Shown here piece after piece: positions 28,301 to 41,342 of a stretch of DNA of 64,000 nt; position 1 is the stretch's first letter, and every line of letters begins with the position of its first letter. A program made the position numbers and the translations under genes. Source of the DNA: Wuchereria bancrofti (Eukaryota; Nematoda; Chromadorea; Rhabditida; Onchocercidae); the NCBI GenBank assembly GCA_005281725.1, contig SSBO01000007.1, positions 1,308,402-1,372,401 of the forward strand. The letters are read 5' to 3'. The notes below the pieces were generated by a model that worked only from the letters and a program-made list of their open reading frames with translations, was not told where the DNA came from and searched no databases.

Positions 28301-29955
28301 TTTCGTCAGCAAGAAAAACACAACAGGTCTTGCAAAGGAAACAAAAGGCTGTTATTGTTCTACGACCAAAATACATATTATTATTAATTACTCAATAAAG
28401 GAAAATTCAATGTAAATTATTCACACTACGAAACAAAAAATAAAAAATATTTTGAAAAACAAAAAGTGAAAAATCTACCATTCCCCACTGCAAACTGCTC
28501 ATAATGAATTCTTTGAAACACGGACGTGACCTAGTAAATTATAACGAATAAAAATAATCGGACACGAAAACGGTGACCTGCTCCTCAGATAAACCAGCTT
28601 TTTCTTTGACAAAATTAATAAAAGCGTTGATGTTAGATGTTTGATTAGCTTTATCTTTTGCTGCATCTCCTTCATGAATCGTTTCGATGGTGCCCGGCTG
28701 AAGACGATTTGCTAATTTCGCTAGCAGTGATCCATCTCGAAGAAACGACAAAAACTGATTCTTTGTGACAGCATCACTTTTGCCAGGCAATATTTGCCGT
28801 TTGCCTTCTTCTTCAATGGCCAACTGCTGAGCCCAGTCTAACAATCGGTAATTAACCTACAAATTACAGTCTTCCTTTAACTATCAAAAAATTGTTTAAC
28901 TTTGCAATACTTTGTCCTTCATGACATTGCTAAATCATAGGTGAAACACACTGATATTACTAAATCATAAGTGAAACACACAAATAAAGCTTATTAGATA
29001 TGAATGGATGCCCCTCATCCAAGTATACTCATAATCTCAAAACTACTTATGCCTGGAGTTAACCGTAGTACATCTATTTAAAACTTCCTCTTGAACTCAA
29101 ATTAAAGGCAAAACTAATAAAATCCGATATCTTAAAAATCCAAATAAATGAACGATAAACCTCGAAAGCGAGCGATAAATCTGAAAGAGCTATACATAAT
29201 GATTAATACTCAAAGATGAGAGGAGCATTAATTTTCTTGTTGTATAAGAGACCGATACCTTGTGGACGGCACCGGGAATTAGTGAATTCACCCAACCAAT
29301 CGGATCTTCTCTTGGGTCCTTCCGTGATTCTGGCACTTTTTCCTTCGCTTCAACATCCTTTAGTTCAAGAGTATTTAAATCTTTCACATCAGCATCAACA
29401 GCAGGGATATCTTCATCACAGTTGACTGATGTTGGCAATTTGTTTTCTGCTACCGGTGAATTCACATATGGAGCCTGGAGCGGAGCAATTTCATAGAATA
29501 GCTTTATAGTTAAGCTTCATAGATAAAACTAATGACATAAAACATAATAATGTGCAATATTTGGCTCCATCTAAACTTATTCTTTGCGCCTTAAGTACAA
29601 ATGAGCAAAATTTTACGATATAACACAACTGCTTGTCAGAGAAATGAATGTTGTCAACCTTTCTAACTCAAAAGCCATCTACACACAATGCTCTGTATAA
29701 TAACCGCTAACAATAACAAAATCATTTTCCTAGACTCGGTGAAAATTCGACGGCAGAAAAATGGGTATTTTTTTACTAAGACAAAATAACACAGATAATA
29801 ATAAAGAGTAGTACGGAATGAGTCACGGGCTACTTCACTATATGTAACCAGAGAATCCCTGGTAGATTCATAAATTATATATAAAGAAGTACAGTGAGAG
29901 CGAAAAAGAAAACCTCATCAGTAGCAGTAGTAACTTTCGTTTCAGTTTCAGTCAT
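25389..29955 (-). CDS. Calponin-homology (CH) domain protein, 298 residues
   Basis: Seven exons, all phase 0: 29955-29914, 29474-29259, 28856-28578, 26445-26338, 26241-26140, 25914-25855 and 25478-25389 (897 bp). The N-terminal 80 residues are acidic and Thr/Val/Glu-rich. A single CH domain of the calponin/transgelin type follows at about residues 87-215, with LLDWAQQL, FLRDGSLLAKLANRLQPG, NINAFINFVKEKAGL and ADLQEKGKAGYQAVFNTLM. The C-terminus is Lys/Glu/Ala-rich (KKLAKEAEEKDKAATVEK) and probably helical or disordered. No calponin CLIK repeats are seen, so it is not a calponin proper. Single-CH proteins of this type usually associate with actin in muscle, and that role is inferred. Intron 3 (28577-26446) is more than 2 kb, long for this window. 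Confidence 0.9.
28931..28990 (+). repeat. Two-copy 30-bp tandem duplication in an intron
   Basis: TAAATCATAGGTGAAACACA at 28931 is repeated with one change at 28961. It lies in the second intron of the CH-domain gene. Confidence 0.88.
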
Positions 29956-32900
29956 TGCAAATGATGGAATGTTATAATTAACACACAATACTTAATCAGT
30001 CCTTGCAGCGCTGCAGTACAGTATTTTGATGTTCGATATCAAATGAATGTATCCAGAAATATAGAAGGCGACACGTTCGATCTTTGTATTACGAATTTGA
30101 AAGTCTTAAATGTAATTCTTCTCTGCAAATCCATTCACAGTTAACGAAGAAAACATAAATATGTTATATGAGACATTAAGCACCACAATATGTTAAGACA
30201 GTGAGTTATTCGCATATATATTGAAGGATGTAAAAATCCTACTTGTCTAACAGATACGAGTAGCCTAGGCAAGGCTTATAAATTTCAAAAGATGACAGAA
30301 TTTTAGTGGGAAATGCGGAATTATTTACATCTATGTAATAATACTGTACGATTAAAACGGTTGTTATTGCAGAAAGAATAGTTAAATGAATAAACATATC
30401 CTCTTTGGATAATGATAAGTTATAATAGCTTTTAGCACAAATAGCTTTCGTCAAATAAACACAGTAATTTCGGGTGTTGTATCAAGCAAGTAATACAAGG
30501 AATGCTAAGAATCAATAGTCTCGAGCTTGATCTGGACTATAACGTGTCAAAGGTTCAAGGTAGCATGAAATGAGGAGAGAAAATGAACAAGAGGATCTCT
30601 CTTATCCTACTTTAAAAGTGTGTAAAATGTCTGTTTGAAAAATAAATGGATAAATGGATATCTATCCCTAAAATCTGTGAAAGAAGTGCTTTATGCGAGA
30701 GTGTACTTTCTGAAGGTACGATATTTCAAATTAGAAAAGAGCCATGAATTCAGGAAAATGAATATCATCCATTATAAGATTTATGCTTGATTTGCCACAA
30801 CTGAAAACATCAAATGCTGGTTTTAGATACTTCTGCTTATTTGTACAGAAGTTATTAATACAATAGTATTGAAGATAAATAGCAAGAAATGAAAGGCAGT
30901 AAGGACAAAGAATTTGATGTACACAAAAGAACGCAAATATCAGCAACGGTAAATAAATTATGTTGCTAATTCGAGAACTTCTCAAGTATGCTGAACATCA
31001 ACATCAACAAATGTAATCCCAACTCCTCGAATAATAGTAACATCAACGGTAGCAAAGTTCTCGAAGTACTAATCGGTAACGGCTTACTTACCACTTACCT
31101 CAGCAACTTTCGTACTTAACTTAGAAACTTGGACACCACAACTAGTCTAAATGAAAGCGAAAAAGAAGAAATAGGAAAAGTAGACTGGTTTATCACAAGT
31201 TAACAATGATGACACAAATACACAGAGAGTTAATTATTCGTTGTGCTTTTCAATGTAAGGAAATAGAGAAAGATTGAGAGAATGCTATGACAGCAGTTGT
31301 TGAGTGAAGTATGTGAAGGCAATTTGTACTGCTACTGCTACTATTATTACTACTACTGTACAAACATAGATATCTCGAAGAAATCCTCACTAATGAGTTT
31401 ACCTCGCATAATCAAAGACTAAATGATCTTCAATCGATTCAATCGGTCAATGAGAAGGTATGTTTACATAGCATCCTACAACAACGTAAAGCAACCTTCC
31501 TGCCTGAAATTCCGCACACATTGGTTGCTTACTTTTTTTTCCAAAAAAAGAAAATGAAAGTTATAGCAGAATTAAATTCATGAAGTGAGATATGGAAGGA
31601 TGTCCTGAGGGTAAGAGGAAGTAAATATTACTTCCCTTTAGCTTAGTGCATTCAATCAGTGAGAGTGCATCCGCTGTGCTCTCGAAAGACAGAATTGCAC
31701 CATTACCGCCATCTCTGGTATTACCCTCGTGCATTCCAAAACAGACCCCTCAAATTACAGAAATGACATGGCTGAAAGAAGTACTCACTAATCAGTTCCC
31801 ACTGCATCCAGTTCATTCCTAAGAGCAAATTCATGCCTAATGAGGTTATCCACTTGCAATGAACATGACACTTGCTTCCTATGACCAACTGGACTAACCA
31901 GATCCATACCACCCAACCCTACCCTTTCTTCTCTTTGAGAAAGATTCCGCAGAGAACAACTTTCTCTTTCAGCAAATTATAACACTAAAATAACGAAATG
32001 ATCTCCTACCGGAAGTGAAATAAAAACCCCTTTAATTTAGCATAACTTTATCAATATTTCATCTCAACCCCTCAGATAATCTGAAGAAATTGCTTTGCTC
32101 GCTATAGCGTGTGACAAATATTGTCTGTTAAAAAACATTGAAGACTTTAAAAAGAAAAAGATGAGCATAGTGATCATATCATCTGTGAAAGTACCATCAA
32201 AGAGTCCATCTATAACAGTACGATGATATCCTTCGAATCTTACGGAAGCTGAAAATGTAATTCTGAAGCACTATCAAGACCGCCCGATACAAAAAACACA
32301 TCTAAGCAAAGCAACCCTTAAGCAAACACTAAATTTAAATAGTAATTAGCGATATGCTAAACAAATTGACTTATTATCAGAAAGACTATTCGAATCTCAA
32401 ATTATTCCTGTAACAGATATGGAAAGAGGAGCAGGTGCAGGTATCATATTTCAAAAGGACAGCAATCAATAATTCACAAATAAGCTAGAAACTGATCAGA
32501 AGTCCACCTTATAGACAATGTTACCCCGCGTTTTCTACAAGCGCCTATGGGACATATTTAAAGACCAATCAGGGTATCACCCGATAGCATTACTTCCCCT
32601 TCACCTTACAATAAACCAATGAAGAGTGAGGGGAGGCATGAGTAATGAGGCACGCAACTACGTGCACTTTCTTTTTATGAAACAAAGGCGCATTTGGTGA
32701 GAGGTAAGGATGCCATAATGCCCACAGGCGACCGCATTTATCGCATCATTCACACATTGTGATAGCATTATCATTTCCTGAATTAGTGGAAGATAGCTGA
32801 ATGCTCGAAATATTTGCAAATTAATAGAAAAGTGGTAGGTAACACTGATCCGCAGCGGAACAGAAGCAGTCTGCCCTAAGAAACAGACAAAAGATGCGAC

Positions 32901-35900
32901 CAGTGAGATGAAAGATCTGAGGAACTGATGATATGTTGACGATGACTCATCAGTGACCTAAGTGATGTTGAAACCAGAAAGGAAGGAATGTAGGAAAGTT
33001 GCTGGAAGAAAAGCATAAGGGATGGAGGAGTAATATGAAACACGAAGTGAGGTGATCAGATCATTGTCAAATTGGTGAAAGAGAGTACTACGATGTGTCA
33101 TAGCAAAGATGTCGGGTAATTCGCATGCAACGATGGCAAACACATCTTCCGGGCAGTTTCCTTCTTTTCTTCTTCCCATTACGCTGGTGAATAACGAGAG
33201 ATCTCCTGCTTGTTCCCGGGGGATACCTCTCTTTTCTGCCCGATACTGTGGCAACAAGTGACATGAAGCACTGGTAGCGAAATGATAATGAAATAGTTCT
33301 AAGCGCCGCAAGGCAGAAAGGAGAAAAGAGTCTGAAGAAATTGGAGGAATGTCAGTTAAAACTTAGTTGGTCTTTACGGTGGAACTATATAAACAAAGGA
33401 GTAACGAGAATATCATTACCAGTAAGTCAATGAGGGTATTCGCTTCATTAAAGATAAGCAACGTCATGACGTGTTCTTTGAAACTTTAAATAAGCCAAGA
33501 CTGAATAGGGTTGACAGATCAAATCGTTGACTCATCGATGGACGGGTGAAGATAAGATGGTTTAGCAGCAGAGTGATGACAGAAGCCAGAAGTCCTATCA
33601 GTATAGGATGTCCTGCCAGATGGTCACTTCTCTTAATGAAATGGTACGGATTGGTCCGAAGCGTAGGTTAAAGGTGCTGTTCTCTCTACCTCCTCTAACA
33701 GTCACTGACGGCTGAATGCTACATGCCGCATGTCACCAACGCCAATAAATTTCGGCTTGAATTGGAATAGATATATGGATGCAAGCCCACATTGCATCAA
33801 CGTAACAACCATAGCGATGAAGAGCCATCTATGCGCAAAACGACCTCAGGGGACAATAGGAGGCGGAAAGTAGGGGAGGATAATTGCCCACGGGAAACCG
33901 AACCTATCCAAACAACGCATAGCCTCACTGCTATTACAAGATTGGACCTCCCCCTCTCCCCTTGCCATCATCTCTTCTTCCCTATTAACCCGACGGTAGT
34001 ATCCCACATGTCTGTCCAGCCTTGTCATCCATTTCTTTTTCATTGAGTTCCTAAAGGGGGTCGCTGTCCTGCCATTTCATCCAAGACTCATCCATCCTTT
34101 CTATTTGCGCTTGGCCAGTCGACCTCTGACCGCACAGGCAGCAGTAGCAGCAGCAGCGGTAGCAGTAATAGAGTAGGAGTAGGAGGAGGAGAAAGAGGCA
34201 ACATTTCGATGATTCCAATGAGGGAATCGAGGATTGGTGCCCTTGTAAGAGAGGAGAAGTGATAAATTAAGCAGACAATGTGGCTGTAAGAGATTGAGTT
34301 CAGTATTAGTGATGTCCACCTTTGGTAGATGAGAACCACCTGCTTGCTTAGCAACGGGAAATATTCGTCCAGCGGAGAGGGTCTTCCAATGTCAACTGAT
34401 CTGTCTGTTTAGCAATCTTTTCATCTCATTAAAGAATGCGCAGTGATTAGAAGTTCATTAGAAAAGTTTTGATTAAATGAAGGCTTAATCTATCTGCCTA
34501 CTTCTTTTTCTATTAATCTCCAATTGTCTTATTCCGTTAATTGTTGACATGAGGAAATGATTATTTTGGTACTTAATAATATATATTATATGCATAAAAT
34601 CTCGTTTATAATTTACACCCATTGCCGTAATTGTTTATTCATCGATGATCAAACGAATCATTGCAAAAGACATAGTTATTGATTCGATGTGAAAACTTCA
34701 TGAAATGATTGGGAATAATCACCAAAAGATGCTGCTCAGGAAATCTGTTGTGCTAAAGAACGACAAAATGAATCATTTAATTTATGCTGACCTGGAACGG
34801 GTGTTAGTGAATGGTGGAATTAAATTATAAGTTTTAATGGCCTTACCTTCTTTATAAATTACCACAGTTTATTGATAAATTGTATTAAATGATGTGTGGA
34901 AATGACGCTTAATTAGTGATCGAAGAGATGAAAAAGAACACAGTTATCATTTGCAAAAGTTATAATTTGCTTTCAAATTGCGCAAGATTAGTGGGATTAC
35001 GAGACAACATTTAAGCAAATAATGAGATGATGTTTGCCAATTATATTTGGTGAATTCCTTTGTAGCTTTACATTTTCCATACGATAATGGAAATGACCTT
35101 TAATATAATATATATATTATATGCACAAAGTGATAGTTCTTAGAATGAAATTAATAGAAATAGTTAAATGTTGTCTCATGTTAAATGTTAAATGTTGTCT
35201 CTGACAAAGTATACATTGAATATTTGAAGAATTAATTCCACACTGTTTCTGTAGTTGTTTTCAATAATAACAGAAATCAAACCGAGTAACACAAGAAAAG
35301 TGATATTAGGGAGATATTGTGATTTCAGGTATTGGAAACATGATACAAATCAACATCTCCTGAGTTCAATTTTCTGACAAAGTATACATGATGCTATTTA
35401 AAGTCATAATCCTTTAAAAATAGCAGTTATGAGAAGCGAAAGGTTTCAGCAACAACAACCGGAATATATATCAAGCAAGCAATTCATTTTTTGCCTTATA
35501 AAGAAGCGACGTATTTGATTCCATTCCATTTCGACATTACTTTTCTAAGTAACGAGACCATGAGGGACAACTCTTTCAACCGTTCTAGAATTAATGACTT
35601 TCTGTTTTGTCTGCAGAAATATAATTGATTGTGCAAATGCATGCAGCGCATGCTTATTCCTCTTTCCCTTTTAGTCCGATCTCCCGGGAATGCATGCACT
35701 CTTTTTCATAGACTTCTCATGAATAGAGCAATTTTGAACGGGAAATAAAGTGAAATTATATTTTCTTCAGGATTGATGATCCCTCTTTTACTTCTCATTT
35801 ATTTCTACTACAAGATGTGCTCATGTCCCGATGAATGAGCAGATGTTCTCTTATAGTTTTAACAACGTCAAACGATAACTTTCTCTTTTATATTGGAGAG

Positions 35901-38900
35901 GGTCAAAAGTCTTTTATAAAATTTAACCACTATGCGCACTGGGAAATTATAGAAAATTCCTCACTACAGTAAAGATAGATGGAAGCAATCGATTGAAAGT
36001 TCTATCAAAAAATTAAATACTTTAATAAACAAAGGAGAAGAAATACATATCGTATTTATTGCTGCTTAAGAAGGAAAAGCTAAGTGTGCTAGTTGTTACG
36101 TTTTGAGTCATTGAAAAAGAAATGAAAATTGTAGCACTGAATGGGAGGAGTGACATCTAAAACAATTCATGCATGTGTCATCTTTTATTCGACAATACTG
36201 CTAACAAATATGAGCAAATTATAAATAGACCAGGAAGATCACAATTTCATTTCGTATACTTTAATAAGAGATCCTAAAGTAGCATATAAAATAAATAATG
36301 ATTTTGAACATTTGAATTAATCTGTGTGTAAGAAAGCTTTTAAAACCCACATGTTTAGTCTACGGCAGATAAAACATTACGATGCTTAAAGCGTAAGTTT
36401 TAATTGTTTATAATGTTTGGTATATATGTCACAGCACAGCCATTAGCAACTTCAAGAGGACCGAAGAAACAAGAGAGTGTACACTTAAAGCAATTCGTAT
36501 CTCCCACTACATTTTTGGTTAATAATTTCATCTGATAAACATAAATATACTCTAGCATATTTTAAAATAATCATTAAAATATTTGAGAAAAATTTAATTG
36601 AGCGAAATATTCAGACACATAAAAAGTATGGTTCTTAGCAGCCAGACAATTCTATGATGAGAATAAACTAAAATTAGGAAATGAGCGGAACATTTGAGAA
36701 AGCATGTAATACGAACAAAGTTGTGACAAACAGAGACATAAAGCTGCCTTTTCAAAACACAAGACGATGATGTCATGCTACTTTCATTTGTATTATTCAT
36801 TCTTTTAGGAAGAAGCAAAACAATTTAGAGAGAATGGTTGTATTTATGGTGAAACTTTTAATACAAACATACTAAGCCTCTTGAATTAGGGATAACTTTT
36901 CAAAATTTTCTTAAGGTAATTGTGGTGACAAAGAGAAATAGATACGACCAGATACTCCTTTATATTAATCAAGGATTAACTCGAGCGGCCAAACTACCCT
37001 CTCCCAATAATATTTCTCTATGAATTTCAATAGCTTTAGAATTGCCGATACATCTTGGCCCCCAAATTTTATGCAAGTAAAATGTCTGGAGAGAAAAATA
37101 CGAAATGTTTAAAAAGGGACAATAATTATGTGTTATGGAAGAGACAAGAGCTCTTCTCAACTCATTGCTTATTGTCCAGTAGAAATTTTTAATTAAATGC
37201 ATCATTGTCGCCGATCATTTTCTTCACAAAAACAAAGGAAATCATATTTTAATGAAAAGAGAGAAGGAACAATGCAGGAGATTTTGCCGGAATTAGTCCC
37301 AAATGACTGCAAATGTTGAAGTTTGTCCTTCACAATTAGAAAAGTAATTGATTTGATTGATTTATTGAACTGGAATTTAAATCTGATTTACAACATCCTG
37401 AAGTTAGGAAGAGAAACTGCGTAAATGCAATATTTTGTTCTATCGACCAAATCCCATCAGCTACAAATGCCATCATTTCACAATTAAAATGTGTCAATGA
37501 AATCAGACAAACCATAATTTATAGCAAATAATTTTATAATGAGGTATGAGTTGATGAGAGATTTATGACCTCATCATTCAAGGTCGTAAAGATCCTCAAC
37601 TCATGATTGTTCAGAAGCCCTCTGCTACAGTGGACCGGTTTTCCCGCAACAATTATCATCATTAATTGCCATTGTATCATACTGTCTACTCATTTTTGCA
37701 CTTAACAATCCTTCCTGTCAGCAATAGTCTCAAGGGAAGAAAGGTTTTATGTCACTTTAAACATATGAATTGAACATCTGATTTTTACATCTATGGTCTT
37801 CAATTATTTAAAAAAAAAACTTTTTTTCCAAGGAAAATTTAGGAAGGTTTGGAAATGAACTAAGTAATGATTAACAAATTTTTCGAGGACTACTGAAGAC
37901 CCTTGCAACATTTGTAACCGACATGAATCTGACTGATATTTCATGGTCACAAAGATTGGACATTCCATTTACATTTCTTCGACCTTTTCACCCAAATCAT
38001 TGAGATTCTGATGAGTTGTCGTTCGTTTCTTCAGGGAAAAGGGAAAGTGAAAATAAAACTTGGATGTTTGAATGAGAACAGCTGTCATATAAAAAGCATA
38101 CGATGTACACTCAGTATACTTCTGCTCTTAACAAATCAAAAGAGATTAAAAAATATTCATCAACCACTTTTAATTTTTCTAAAGATTCCGGAAACATTAG
38201 AATATTGGAAAGGATTGCTGGAAAAAACAGGATGGAGATTAGAATGAAAAGAGATAAAGGTGAAAAGAAAAGAACGAAAGATAAAATGAAAGTTTCAAAA
38301 AACCAAAGGAGTACGATAAAATAGAAAACATTAACTATGCATTGAAAAACCGCTCAGGTTTAGCAAAATTTAATTATATGTCCACTTCTAAATTCATATT
38401 TTTCTAGAAGTGGTTAGGAACTGAACACGGATAACTGCCAATATGTTGGGAAATTTCAAAAATACACCTGGGCGAAAAGCTGTTCCTAAAATTTTTTTAA
38501 CAACACAAATCAGTAATTGCAAGTTCATCAATCATAAATTAAAAAAGATATAAATCAATCGTTAAATACTTTAATGAAGGAAGAGAAGGAAATAGCACAT
38601 TTTTGTTTTTAAAAGCAATTTTCCAAAATTTCAAATTATTGGAAGATACAACTAAAAGAGAAATGAAGTTCCATTCTAAAAAAAATTCCATTTCTATGAG
38701 AATAATAAATAGCACATTTGTCATTATCGTTTTACAATAATTATTCAATAATTTGTAATGACGATCAAATGTCACATTTAAATCAGAATAGGATCAACTC
38801 GTTAGTTGTTTGAGTTTTAATATGTAAAAGATATCACACAGGTAATTTTTATTTTCAACTTGGTAAATTCGAAATTGTAATTTATAGTGTGTGATACAAA

Positions 38901-40475
38901 GGAGTAATTTGATTAAAAGTAAGGATGCTTTTGAGTAACAGTTCAAGAAATTAGGATCTTTACGAACAAACAAAAATCTATGCCGTTGTAGTTGATGGGT
39001 TTCTAGCATGAAAACACGGGTATGAGTAGCATGGAGAACAATCTATACTTGAATGTCATTTGGGATGAAGAAGGAAATAAGAAGTGAAGAGACATTCACT
39101 ACCATTAACCCAAGAACTGCAAGTGTCTTGGGGATATTGAATGAACATTTGGATGTCTTAAGTAGGCATCTAATTAAGGGAGCATCTAATAAATAGAGTA
39201 GTAGAATTAAGATGCCTTATGTCTATTCTAGGATATCCATTTCGCTTAGGCCAATTCGTTCATTCACACCACTACTCTTTTCATGTCTTGGCTAAATGTG
39301 CATTGAAGTATACATCTTTGAAATACAGAAAAGTAGAAGAAAACTGCTTTCAAGAGACACAATTTTTGAAGAAAGGAAAAAAAGGATGTGGTTTATAAGA
39401 ATGTCTCAAAATGGATGACAAATTTGAAACTCATTCATTTTGAGGCGCTCCTATAAACCACATCCTTTTAACCCAATCTTCATCTTCACCAATTAATCCA
39501 GGCAATGTAGATTGTTTTAGTAGTCATTTAAAAAGAATAGAATATACCAATTACACTGATAGCAAAATGATTGAGAAAATAAAGTTTCAATTTGCTGTAA
39601 ACTAGAACTGAATATTTGACACAAAGACGAGCATTAAAATGCTAGTTAGCCAAGAATGTAAGCATACGGTAAGCTAAATGAAAAAGTTGTGTGCATGCAG
39701 AAAGTTTTTGCACATGTAATGATTATTGAAAGCAAAGTCGACAAGACAATTTCATGAATCATCCCAATTAATATGAGTCATTCGAGCAAATTAATCACTG
39801 TTAATATCAACAACATTTAACTAGCAACATCGATCTTTACATGATATATACAGAATGACAACGAGCAAAATATATGAAATGTTTTGGAAGAAAAGTGATT
39901 GAATACTTTGTTGATTAATGCTGTATTTGAGGGAAGAGAAAAGTACTGTCTCAGGTGAGTGAGAAGGAATCGGTGAAGCAGTGATAACGTGTCACGGAGG
40001 TTATCAATAAATAATTCGAATTCAAGATTACACAAATAATTGCTGAAAGAGACGTATTATCCTTGCGGCTTCCAGTAGTAGCAATTAAAAAAGTGGCTGT
40101 GACAAGGGAACATTGACCTTTTATCATTCACATATATCATTCTGAAAACTGTGTAATGAGTGAGTGCGCTTATCAGGGAAATCGAGATGAAGGTTGAGCG
40201 GAAATGAATGCATAAAAGCAGCACTGCATAGAAGGAAGCATACACAGAGCTTGTAATCTTCACTACCTACTTATCTCATATATGAGTGATGCTTCTTTCG
40301 AGGTTACAACCTCTGGCAAATTGTTTTCCTAACAGTTGCCCCATTACCTGTTGTTTTACTGACTTGAGGTCACGGAATGACCTATCCTTTACGTTTTGCC
40401 AGTGTCATGCTTTTTCTTCATAAAACTTCGAGCTCATATCACTTCATATTATCTTCACAATACCGTATGCCCGAT
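29956..40475. other. Gene desert of about 10.5 kb
   Basis: I found no exon with paired splice signals on either strand and no RNA gene. About 33000-34200 is more GC-rich than the rest and contains trinucleotide-like runs: GCAGTAGCAGCAGCAGC at about 34138-34170 followed by purine-rich GGAGTAGGAGGAGG. A second run of CTACTGCTACTATT lies at about 31330-31360. Open frames here (the longest is 117 codons, minus, 32958-33311) show no known motif. A hairpin at 39380-39469 is listed separately. Confidence 0.5.
39380..39469. repeat. Long hairpin, MITE-like inverted repeat
   Basis: Two 39-nt arms (39380-39418 and 39431-39469) are inverted copies separated by a 12-nt loop. 34 of 39 positions match, and all five differences are transitions. 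Each arm starts AAAAGGATGTGGTTTATA. The same AAGGATGTGGTTTAT core recurs at 54323-54337 on its own, so the element may be a small dispersed family. No transposase is nearby. Confidence 0.75.
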
Positions 40476-41051
40476 TTATTGCATATATTTATGCCTGCAA
40501 ATTGCAGTGATATTCGAATTCCGATCCATTGAAACCGTGAGATGCACGGGGTCATGAAGGAAAGTTGACAAAGAAATCCCAGCAGGAGGTGTCCAATTGA
40601 GGATTTTCATGAGATGTCGTAACCGTGGCCTGAAAGGATCGTGGAATAAGGCCAAAAACAGGCGATTTCTAGACCAGTGGAAACGAGAAATTAAATGGTG
40701 CAGGATACGTATGGAGCAAATATTTGCTGACCACTGCATACATACTAAAAATTGAATCAACAACGGATGGCGTGGGATAGAGTTTTGCATAAAGGCCTGA
40801 TCGTAGTGATATAGCGCAACTTCGTGAGAGTTAGGCGACGCGTCGCGCATGTCCGGTGACTCATCTTTTTCTGCTTTGAGGACAGGGGCAGGGGTTTGTT
40901 TGTTGTGGGTGCGAATCGTTCGTGGGCAAATCGTGGGTGCATTGTACGTCCCCATGAATAATTCGTCTTGGTGCTGCTTGCAGGTAAAAGGTCCCTTCAA
41001 GCAGTCCTGACAGTTTCCCTGTTTCGTAGCGGATTTATGGTAATTTGCCAA
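40476..41051 (-). CDS. Doubtful intronless ORF, 191 residues
   Basis: An uninterrupted ATG-to-stop frame of 191 codons, the second longest in the window, read divergently from the hnRNP gene. It starts MANYHKSATKQGNC, has a few cysteines in its first 45 residues (CQDCLKGPFTC) and is His/Arg-rich later. No domain, signal peptide or membrane span is recognised. It could be a real small gene, the first exon of a spliced one, or chance. Frames this long are rare in such AT-rich DNA, but the local GC content is higher here, which favours chance frames. Confidence 0.3.
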   Translation of the reverse strand: MANYHKSATKQGNCQDCLKGPFTCKQHQDELFMGTYNAPTICPRTIRTHNKQTPAPVLKAEKDESPDMRDASPNSHEVALYHYDQAFMQNSIPRHPLLIQFLVCMQWSANICSIRILHHLISRFHWSRNRLFLALFHDPFRPRLRHLMKILNWTPPAGISLSTFLHDPVHLTVSMDRNSNITAICRHKYMQ

Positions 41052-41342
41052 AATGTGCTCTTCCCTTGTTCTTCATTGATCGAGTGTTTTTGATATGCGT
41101 TACGTTGTGTGCGTCGTGAACTGCACTCACCCTTTCTCTGAGTGTTCGCGCATGTCATCTAATGGGCATACGTCCATGTGCTCCGCGCACGTCTTTTTTA
41201 TACTATTCCAGGGGTTGCCAGATTCGTTCAAAAGGTGCATCGGCCCGTCGTTTTCAAAGGCTTTTCTTACATCAGCAAGCTGTCACTGTCATTCGTTTTG
41301 TGTGTGTCGCTTTATAAACCGTAACTTTCATCTGTCACAACG
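41052..41342. promoter_or_regulatory. Probable hnRNP promoter region
   Basis: About 290 bp of comparatively GC-rich sequence with several CG-containing 6-mers lies directly upstream of the hnRNP start codon. No TATA box is evident. TATTCCAG at about 41206-41213 could be a splice acceptor for a 5' UTR exon or for spliced-leader addition. If the divergent ORF is real, this would be a shared promoter. Confidence 0.35.

Noticed and set aside
32958..33311. 117-codon minus-strand ORF in the desert
   Set aside because: No motif, no splice signals that pair, and it lies in a locally GC-richer segment where chance open frames are more likely.
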